Of a stretch of 64,000 bases of DNA, positions 33,000 through 64,000 are shown in pieces. The position numbers and the translations under genes were made by a program. The notes beneath the pieces are model-generated. The model did no database searches. It was not told where the DNA came from and saw only the letters and a program-made list of their open reading frames with translations. The DNA comes from Thamnaconus septentrionalis. Lineage: Eukaryota > Chordata > Actinopteri > Tetraodontiformes > Monacanthidae. Position 1 is the stretch's first letter. Every line of letters begins with the position of its first letter. Location of the stretch: assembly GCA_009823395.1 (NCBI GenBank), contig CM020505.1, forward strand, positions 7,679,129 to 7,743,128, in the 5' to 3' direction.

Positions 33000-34590
33000 T
33001 TGTATTTTTGTTTGTTTGTTTTATTTAGTTTAGTTGAGTTTGTTTTGTTTTTTTGTTTTTTTGCTGCTTTTAAAAACATTTTTTTTTTTTTTTAAACTTT
33101 TGCGTTTCTTTGTGGAGTTTACATGTTACCCCCATGTAAGTGTGAGTGTGATTCTCATTCTATGCGATAAACCAACAACTTGTCCACCTCCACCTCCTTC
33201 AGCCAAAGACTAGACTGAATAGATGAGCAAGCAGAGATTTTCCTTCTCTTTCTAAATCATATTCCACCTTGAAAGGATCAGCAAGAAGAATTAATGGCTC
33301 AGAGTTTGACCTCAGGGTTCCTGCTAGGCACTTACACAGGTCAGGTCAACCACAAGAGATGGAAGTAAATCATTTTGGGGCATCTGACAGGAGTTATTAA
33401 TGGTGAGGAGGGAGGGTCTCCCTCAGTCTATCCTCATGGCCCCCAACATAAGACCTCATGGCCCTTAACTTGAACTAGAAACACTGCCACAATTTTTCCT
33501 TCCCACCACTGATTTATTGCAGCATGCATGAGGCTGTGTGGTGCGCCATGATGTTGATGCTGCTGCAGTAATCACTGTGATGTTTCACAGTCAGCGCTTG
33601 AGGCAGCCGAAAGCAACAATACAAGAACCAATTTATGTGAACTGTGAAAACAGCTAAAAGTGAAACTATTTTAATGGAATTCTCCCAAGTAAAGAGCGGC
33701 TCAGTCCCGACCTCCAACGGCTCCTGCAGCCGCAGAATCACACATAAACCCTCGGCTCACAACACCAATCATTGTGACAGTGCAGCTGGCGCACAATAAA
33801 GGTTCAACATCACAGCATGGGGTTCGACTGCAAACAGCGAGATTGGGAATTTTGCTGTATTCATATTTTCTCAACTTTAGAACTCAGAGTTATATCCCCA
33901 TTCACACTAAACCGTTTCACCGCAACCATTAGCTTTGCATTACACAACTCCAGCCAAGCATTTTGATTGGTCAAGATTCATGCCATTAGAGCTGATATAA
34001 ATTTTAACGGCACTTAGATTTGTTTTTAATGTCCGTATCACCACAACTTACTGGTGGAGCAATACCAAGTCCATGCACTGCATCAAAACACAGTATAATT
34101 CACATTAGGGGACCAATCGTTCGGCACTGGGTTGTGTAATTCACTGAGTCCAATCAGGGGGGACATGATGAGCAGCTGAAGCTAGATGTGGGCTGCCGCA
34201 AAGTTTAATTGGTCTAAACTTCAGACTAAAGTAGTAGAAATAAATTATCGGCAAGTCCACAGAGATCCTTGTCTGAGCAGCTGCAGTGCAGCAGCTCAAC
34301 ATCAGTACGCCGTCGCTGTGAATGTGAACAGGAAACGCTGCGTTTTCCACCCCAGTACTGGATTTAAGGGCCGGTTTTCTAATAACTAATGGTTTATAAA
34401 GTAATGTTTATCTAAGTGTCAAACACCATGATGGATGCCCAGCCTTCATGGGCTTACTGATCACTGATCAATACATTTGTCAAATAATATTCCCACACTT
34501 ACATCCACGATAGCTACGTGACTTCAGAACAAGGCTAAACATAACAAAACCTATAAAAATGAGACACATACCAAAACAAAGTTAATTCCG
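33000..34590. other. Intergenic DNA without recognised feature
   Basis: T-rich homopolymer stretches occur near 33,000-33,100. Otherwise I see neither exons nor clear repeats. Confidence 0.4.
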
Positions 34591-34599
34591 TTTTTTCTC

Positions 34600-35346
34600 A
34601 TTGGTTCTTATACCTAAGACAGATTTTTTAAGGGTCTTTTTACCTGACATGTTTCGGCGCATTCTTCCGCCTTCATCAGAGTGTCACACAAGCCTCTTTT
34701 CGAAAGTTAAACATTTGAACGATTCTGGGAGCAGCGGAACCTTAGAACCGGTTCCAGTCGATGCTCGATGCTTGATGCCCAACCCTACTTATGGGTCTTA
34801 CTTGAAGGCGCGACCCATGTGTAAAATCTGACAGCCCGGAGGAGTGGTAACGCTGGCATACAAAAGAGGAGTCACAGACCGTTTCCAAAGACAAGTGAGA
34901 AAATACAACATGAACAGACCAGTCGAACCACACACAACACTCTATCAAATCCTGCTCCGTACTAAGGACAAAATACACCCAGAAAACAAATGCAACACCA
35001 TAAATGAAATTCCATGCCAATCATGCAATAAAACGTACATCGGGGAGACAGGGAGGAGTTTTCTTACAAGGAAACAAGAACAAAAAAGGAGTGTGAGAAA
35101 GAGACAGCAACAAGACAAACAAGAGCAAAAATAAAAAAGGCATAACGTGAACACCACAAGTCGGCCATCACCAATCACTGCAAAATAGAAAACCACAATA
35201 CGGACTGGGAGAAGGCCAGGGTCATCTGCACCGAAGAAAACAAACATCAGCGCTGGATCACCGAGGTCATGGAAAACAGGGACGAGGGAGCATTCATGCT
35301 GTTAAAAAAAATCCTTAACAAATCTGTTTGACACATAAGAACCAAC
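34600..35346 (+). mobile_element. Penelope-like retroelement remnant (GIY-YIG end) with inverted termini
   Basis: Penelope-like elements carry a reverse transcriptase and a C-terminal GIY-YIG endonuclease. Only the C-terminal part remains. From 34844 a frame reads through a short linker to IPCQSCNKTYIGETGRSF, the GIY-YIG signature with a Cys pair, then stops at 35132. From about 35161 a different frame continues with the usual C-terminal block (HCKIENHNTDWEKARV) to a stop at about 35330. The element is thus frameshifted and inactive. The ends are inverted copies of each other: TTGGTTCTTAT near 34602 and ATAAGAACCAA at 35336-35346, with homology over about 37 bp. The lineage within Penelope-like elements was not determined. 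Confidence 0.78.
34641..34682 (-). ncRNA. Hammerhead ribozyme motif of the Penelope-like element
   Basis: The minus strand carries the hammerhead core in order: CTGATGA (34679-34673), stem II GGCG/CGCC with an 8-nt loop (34671-34656), GAAAC (34655-34651), then ATGTC. A minimal stem III (AC pairing GU with an AU loop) places the expected cleavage after GTC at 34646. Stem I begins with U-A and C-G pairs only. Such minimal hammerheads are known from the terminal repeats of Penelope-like elements. Here it lies on the strand opposite the GIY-YIG coding remnant, as expected for an inverted terminal copy. Confidence 0.72.
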
Positions 35347-35388
35347 GGAAAGTAAACACACAAAATAAATGGTTTTGTCACATAGGAT

Positions 35389-35873
35389 CAGTGTTGGCGA
35401 GTAATCTATTACTAAGTAATCCTCTACTGTAATTAAACTACTTTTTGAGGAACGAAGTAATGACACTAAATTACTGTGGCAAAATTGGTAATTGTATCAT
35501 AATTACTTTATCAAGTAACGATTTTGTTATTTTTCTGAAATCTTCTAATTATTTTAACAATATGGACTGTGCAAAAGCGCCAGTGCTGTACATGAGTTTG
35601 TTCTGTGAAATGTGCAGTTTGTGTTCGGAGGGCAAACATTCATTCATGTTAAGAGGACAGAGGCAATATTTGGAATTGCAAAATTTGCACTTTAATAAAG
35701 TTAATTCCAAAGCACTGAGAAACTTTTACTTTATCTTTTTTTTTTAACTTAAGTAATTAGTCATTGATTACTTATGAAACAAAGTAGTTAAAGGAGTAAT
35801 TAGATTACTTTTAAAGGAGTAATCAGTCATCAGAAGTTGCATTACTTTTTATGGAATAATCCCAATAACACTG
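35389..35873. mobile_element. hAT-type MITE with perfect target duplication
   Basis: The element is 485 bp. It begins CAGTGTTGG and ends CCAATAACACTG, and has mirrored AGTAAT/ATTACT-rich arms. The 8-bp sequence CATAGGAT flanks it exactly on both sides (35381-35388 and 35874-35881), the duplication length of hAT elements. It has no coding capacity. Confidence 0.88.
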
Positions 35874-35881
35874 CATAGGAT

Positions 35882-38800
35882 ACAAAATACATTGCAGCAG
35901 ATACGAGGCCTTTTCTATAAATTTTGCCAAAGCAAAAACATCATTTTCAAACAACCAGCACAACGTCTCACCTTCATATTTCCAAAATATAATAGGATTT
36001 TTTTGAACTGAATGTGAAAGTGGAACACATTGCACTCGTGTTCCTCTTTTCACTCTCAGCGGGGCTAAATGTCAGCGTCACACGTGACAGTGGGCTGTTA
36101 TCCAGCGTAGTAGAAGACCGGCACCCGCTGGGATCTCGCAAATGAGAGGCGTCGTCCATGGGAGGGTGTCAGAGTGTGCCAACAGCGAGACATTCAACGA
36201 CTGTCCTCCTCTGCAGTGTTCTGCTGCAGAAGATGGGGTATTCAGGTTTTCATTGCCCTTTGTGACATCACAAAGAGCCAATTTCCAGAACTGTGCCTTT
36301 GAACACCCACTGGAGAAGTAGATCAAGGGCAAGATTCAAGGACAGTCTGTCCAGACAGAAGTTGGAGACACAAAGTTTGGAGTTTTGAACAATATAGGGT
36401 GTTGAAAAAACAACATCTATATATTTTTGCAATTTAAGTAAAGTGAAGACGGTTTTTAATTTCTTCAAATGTTCAGCTGATCCCTAGCACACGAAGTCAG
36501 CAGTACAATGTGCGCTTCTCTTTTGATTTAATTCAGCATTGCACAGCTGTGCACTTGTTGCAAAGCTCACAACAGCTTAATTAGACTTAGATCTCAGATT
36601 TGTTACAACATTATTTCCTAAAATGGCAAAAGCGTCGAATGGTTACGTGCCTCGTCATGCAGATCGAAAACAGACGTCCATATTTCCCCTCTTCACCGCT
36701 GCAGCTCTGATGAAATATTCATGAGCTGTGTGGTGTGTGATATTTCAGCATGTGTTTAAACTGCAGGGGCCATTAGTTTCATTCAGGCAGCCCATTAGTT
36801 TAGGCTGAATGGGCAGGAGGAGGCAGTGCGGGTGTGAGAGGGAGAGCTTGTGAGAAGCCATTCAGGGCTGAGTGTGCTGAGATCATTTTTTGACTGGGAA
36901 GATAATAAACACACACCCGCACATATGTACACACATAAAGATACACACAGATACAAACACATCTTAATTAGGCCTTTACTTTCTTATTAACAACCCATCA
37001 TCTTACTTCTCAGAGGGAGGAACAACCTCACTGTGAAGTGTTAAACTTATGGTACATTCTCCCTCTACCCGCATCTCACTTGTAGAATTTTATAACATTC
37101 CTCTATATTAAAATGAAAAAATAAAAAAATTGAACGGCGGAATTCTTACATTAAAGTTAAAGTGAAACTTTGTTAATTAACAACTTTTCACTCAAAGTCA
37201 AAATGAAACACGGCTAAGGAAAGGTTGCATAAGAAAACCTCTGACGCTGTGGATAACATACACATTTCTAGCCCTCTTGGATTAAGACTCTGTAGCAAAA
37301 CGGAAAACAAAATTCCACAAAAAGAACTGGCCCAGCTGCTAAATCCCCGCCATTCTGACGCAAGATTATTGAATGTAACATTATGTTCAAAAGCTAAATC
37401 CAAATCCCTGAATGAGAAAATGTCCATTTCGTAAGGCTGCGGCCCCTCTGTAATGCTGCAAAACAAGAATTTTAAGACCAGTGACAGAATAAATACAAGA
37501 AACCTTCAAATCAAAGCCGCAGCTATGCACGGCCGGCACTCCTCTGTCTGTCTGTCTGCTCCTGTGGCTCAGTGGGAACCCATGAGAAAGAGAAGTGAAA
37601 GTCAAGGACAGGCAGAGTGAAGACAAACTGTCACAGGGAGAGCAAGTTTCCCACAGGACACACAAAAACAAAGTCAATTTCGTTTAACTCAACTCAACCT
37701 TTATTCGTAGTTTAAAACAAACAAAACAAAACAGAAATAATATACCATCAACGAAATACCACGGAACACATGAATAAGCAACCAGCAGGTTTGAACAGAA
37801 GCTCGGGGAGGATGTGGCCAAACAAGAGAATCATTGGCTGATCATTGTTGACGTGCCCAGAAGAAGGTGAAACTGCATCATACATCATCAGTCCAGTTTG
37901 TGGCCTGAGATGCCCGCATGGCTTTGCTCTCTGCCCACGTCAGAGGCACCGCAGAGTTCTTTGTTAGCCACGAGGATAAAAGTCGGAGGACGGACGGACG
38001 GACGGACGGACGCTGTTGTCGGACTGTGTTGACGTTTTTTGTCGTGTGACGGACAACTGATGTTAGCAGGCCAGAGACGTGACGTGACTGATGTCCTTGT
38101 CTTGGCGACTGCACGCCCACAGTCTCACCCACTGTGGCGTTCAGGCCACCACGTGGCTAAAAGACTTGCATGCTGATTTTGCTTTCTGGCTTTCTTTCTT
38201 TTCTCTTTCTTTCTTTCTTTCTCTGCAGTCCTTTGACAACACGGTGGTTAATCAGGACTGAGGGAGCAGGTTCAGGTTTTTACCTTCCGTTCAGGCTGCA
38301 GCTCCACTTCTGGAAATGGGGGGGAGTGAACTAAACAGAAACTACTTGGAGTGTTGCGCCGGTGGAGCGGAGCACTGAGGCCACTTCTTCTGCATGATTC
38401 AGAGCCTTTTTTCTCCCCCCCTTCCATGCTGGCAATGGAGGAAAATTGTTCTCTCCTCCATGTTGGAGGTTTGAGTGAAATATTAATAGATTCTAAGCAA
38501 CAGGGGGTCTAGGGAACAGCAGGGGAAATAGACGTATTAGGAGGAGGTTTATTTTCTATTTCAAAAGACTCTACTAAAGAATTTATAATGTGAATACACC
38601 ACTGGGTCACCTGGTAGGCAAACAAAGGCTTTAAATGGTTAACAAGGTTTTGGTGTTGTAGTGAAATGACTTAAAAATACTCCCCTGTATATAGGGGCTG
38701 CAATGAAGAACACTAAAAATCTAAAAACGGTATGTGACGATGACGTGATGGCGAATGAACGGCACCAGTCGCAGCTGTACGAGCTGCAGTGGACACTGAA

Positions 38801-39120
38801 CATACAGTGAACATCGCAGGAAGTGTTTTACATCTTTCAGAGTCCATTGTTCTTTGCCGCGGGCCCCTCGAGTGACTTTGCACCACTTTACACAGCGACC
38901 ATACTTTCCTTCTCACATTTGCATACGCTTGCATGAAAGATTCAGACACTGCAAGTAACTCAGGGTCATGCCTGCCCTCAGGGGGGTGGAGGGGGTGGGA
39001 ATCATAATGCAGCGTGATGTTTTGTCAGCCATCATTTATTTAGCAGACCCCCAGCGTGGCAAATAAGACGTTGACGGGAAGCTACGACTCAAAAGAGGAA
39101 ACAAACAATTCAACAAATGG
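35882..39120. other. Intergenic DNA between dna2 and tspan15
   Basis: No coding exon was recognised. A segment with GTGACATCACAAAG at about 36,262 recurs at about 39,423, just past this stretch, suggesting remains of an old dispersed repeat. A CTTT-rich tract lies at 38,190-38,225. Confidence 0.4.
37988..38012. repeat. (GGAC)n microsatellite
   Basis: About six tetranucleotide units in intergenic DNA. Confidence 0.9.
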
Positions 39121-39131
39121 CAGCAAATCAC

Positions 39132-39137
39132 TTTATT
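39132..39137 (-). terminator. tspan15: Distal candidate poly(A) signal of tspan15
   Basis: TTTATT on the plus strand is AATAAA on the minus strand, about 1 kb after the stop codon. Nearer candidates lie at 39856-39861 and in the TTTATTTATT run at about 39,880-39,890, so the 3' UTR is either about 0.3 or about 1 kb. Confidence 0.35.
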
Positions 39138-40167
39138 AGGCACTCTCGAAAAAGGAAAAACAACTTGTCTTCACGGCTGTTTCAGTGCAAGTCAAGGACA
39201 GATTGGTGTATTTAAAATGAGGCTACCCGCATAACGAACATATAAACTCAGGTGTGTAAAGCAGACAAACGGAACAATGGGGAGGAAATCAAGAAGAAGA
39301 AGAAGCCCAACTGCAAACAAATCCATCAACTTTACAATATATAAAATAAAGCACATTTTAACGGCTAAACCAATTTTTGCTGCTTTAATCTCAGAACTGC
39401 CATTGCGAAGCTGCCCTCTGTGACATCACAAAGGGCAGTTTACTCCACGTTTTTCACACCCGCTTTCTGAAAAGTGGCGCTAGTCAGACTGCAGGCAGCT
39501 ATTATTGAATAATGGGACTTTTGTATAATGGGCACTTGTGAATAGGAGAGGCTGCGACTGCATGTTGTGCATTGATTCCCCTCCAAGCAGATCCAGAGAG
39601 AATCTTTCAAACCTCTGCACAACAATACAGCAAATCACCCCAAGATGACAGAAATAGAAGCTCCACTCTGGTTCTTGTCATTTTATGGGCACAGTGGGGA
39701 CTGAATGGTGGGACATGCTTCATCAATTCAGGAAAGCGCCGCTTTAATTGGCAGCACACGGGGAGAGGAAAAAATAAAACCAAGGGGAGGATGTCAGAAT
39801 TAAAAGCAAGAGCAAGAAATTCGGTGCTGCAGATTTGAAACCAGGTTTTTCCCATTTTATTCTATGATCTTTTCTTTTTATTTATTTATTTTTTAAATGT
39901 ATTGTTTTTCCCTGAGATTCTCCGTCAGCTCTGTTTAAAACACTGTATTTCCACCATGGGAATTCAAACACAGTACGTCAGCGCTTGGATATTAAAGCTC
40001 CTGACAAGCTGGTTGCTTCCTTCCAGTTAAAAATCAAAACGTCTCTTCTTGAGCAGGCAATAAAAGCCGCGGTCGGTCGGTCGGTCAGTCTGGCCTCGCA
40101 CAGCGGCAGCTCCAGCCGTCCGCGCTGGTTTCCCGCTCCGTCCACTTCTCGCAGCGCCCCGGCTTCA

Positions 40168-59694
<19,527 letters not shown>

Positions 59695-60107
59695 GGTGCA
59701 GCCTGTGTGTGCTGACAGTTGGCTGGCTCGCCTCAGAGCTGGCTGGCTGCTGTCGGGATCACCACTTCCGCATTGACAGCTTCACCGCACCTGCGAGCGC
59801 ACGGACGCCAGATGGATGCACGGCGGTTTTATTTAAAGACAACCATAAATTCCAATCATTGTCATTTTTCCTCTTCCGGACTCGCGTCCTCGTTTGATTA
59901 ACTAATATGAACAAATAGCTCTACAATACATACAATTATCTGTTCAGAGGCTGAAGCGCAGACACTCGGCTTTAATTTTCTGGTTAGGAGGCGGTCCCAG
60001 GGGCGGAGAATACACCTGGAAAAGGGCATTGCCACTACTAAGGTGGAGACGTCAGTGGCCTGTCAGTTACTCACAGACATTAAAGTCATTTTACAAAAAG
60101 AACGCCA

Positions 60108-63250
<3,143 letters not shown>

Positions 63251-63299
63251 GACTCCCTCACACACTTCGCACGACCCACCCTTAAGGCCGGTGGTCAGC

Positions 63300-63581
63300 T
63301 CCTCTATCCGCCTCTGCCCCTCCCTCCTCCACCCATGTCTGCGCATGCATTGCATTGCGTTGCGTTGGCGCGACTCCGTGCGCACGGTCGAGTGCGTGTC
63401 CGCCTGAGAGTCTCCCTCACTTCTGGCAGCTTGATAGAGAGCGAGTTACTCACTCCAGGAGAGAAAGAGAGAGAGAGGGAGAGAGGCTGCGGAGCGCGTT
63501 GATGGATTGTTGGATGGACCTGTTGTCTCCTGCACAGGACGCGATGGCACGGACCAAGCAGCGTTAAAAGTCACCGGGGAG
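63300..63581 (+). promoter_or_regulatory. Possible promoter and first exon of an unidentified plus-strand gene
   Basis: A CpG-rich stretch (about 63,300-63,420) is followed by a purine-rich segment and a strong donor (GGGGAG then GTAAGA at 63582). A 21-codon frame starts at the ATG at 63501 (MDCWMDLLSPAQ) and ends MARTKQR stop at 63567, before the donor. The exon therefore seems untranslated apart from this short upstream frame. The gene lies beyond the window. Confidence 0.35.
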
Positions 63582-64000
63582 GTAAGACACATGATTGCAA
63601 CAATCCAACTTTGCGTTGTAGTGCGCTGTGCGTGTCGCAGCTGCGGATACTGGGGACCGCTGCTGTGCGCAAAAATGTCTTTGAGGGTTCTCGGTGTGCA
63701 AAACGCGGGCACTGCATTGACCGACCGATGCGCGCATTTGGAAGGAGTCTCAGGGCATTGGCTCCTCTTCTTTTTTTTTTTAGGCTCAATGCTCAAAACC
63801 CATTAAAGTGCTGGCCGCGGCAATGAGAGCTGGTTGTAAATAATTTATATTCCTGGGATATTCTTGGGATAAATTAGAATTTTCAGTTAAAGAACAGAAA
63901 AGATTGGATTTACATTTTCCATAAGAAAGCAAATTATTATTATTATTATTATTATTATATTATCATGTCACAACTCAGTGCTGCTGTTGTGTGATCAGAG

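Noticed and set aside
36600..36840. Conserved non-coding enhancer candidate (ATTAG/ATTCAT-rich stretch)
   Set aside because: It looks like typical developmental CNE composition, but without cross-species alignment there is nothing in the sequence itself to support it.
63543..63567. Histone H3 gene start (MARTKQ)
   Set aside because: The match stops after six residues and is followed by a stop codon; no further H3 sequence follows.

Overview
The window is nuclear DNA of a ray-finned fish. It has multi-exon genes with short GT-AG introns, many long microsatellites, and remnants of typical fish transposons (hAT, Tc1/mariner, PIF/Harbinger-like, Penelope-like, L2-type LINEs, a tRNA-derived SINE). 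The coding sequence reads as vertebrate orthologues. I infer a teleost, probably with a compact percomorph-like genome; no species can be named. All exon joins below were worked out by hand from splice signals, reading phase and family knowledge. No search was run.

Layout. (1) 1-6.2 kb: the 3' part of rufy2 (+), with the end of the coiled coil and a complete C-terminal FYVE zinc finger. (2) 6.3-13.1 kb: hnrnph3 (-), ten coding exons and 407 codons, with three quasi-RRMs. (3) 13.5-19.6 kb: two complete tandem copies of pbld (+), a PhzF-fold isomerase-like gene, each with ten coding exons and 286 codons. Their 3' ends are almost identical and their 5' ends diverged, and copy 2 has Asp where the family has its catalytic Glu. 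(4) 19.6-30 kb: dna2 (-), 24 coding exons and 1363 codons, with the full RecB-like nuclease, Fe-S cysteines and SF1 helicase, plus a long N-terminal extension starting with a PIP-box-like motif. (5) 30-39 kb: no recognised gene. It holds a possible divergent promoter, L2-type LINE tails, a Penelope-like retroelement remnant with a hammerhead ribozyme motif, and a hAT MITE with a perfect 8-bp target duplication. (6) 39.1-59.7 kb: tspan15 (-), eight coding exons and 299 codons, with large introns holding a ~630 bp AT array and several mobile-element relics. (7) 59.8-64 kb: mostly unannotated; a GC-rich stretch near 63.3-63.6 kb looks like the first, possibly non-coding exon of another plus-strand gene.

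The genes do not form one pathway. Rufy2 acts in endosome traffic, hnRNP H3 in splicing, Dna2 in replication and repair, and Tspan15 in ADAM10 trafficking. Their proximity is conserved synteny: rufy2, hnrnph3, pbld and dna2 correspond to human 10q21.3, but dna2 here lies between pbld and tspan15 instead of beside rufy2. Gene pairs are arranged tail-to-tail (rufy2/hnrnph3, pbld copy 2/dna2) or head-to-head (hnrnph3/pbld copy 1).

No wholly new system was evident. The most notable points are the hammerhead ribozyme on the strand opposite the Penelope-like coding remnant between inverted terminal repeats, the Glu-to-Asp change plus gene-conversion pattern in the pbld pair, the PIP-box-like start of Dna2, and a ~126 bp TG array at a dna2 3' splice site.
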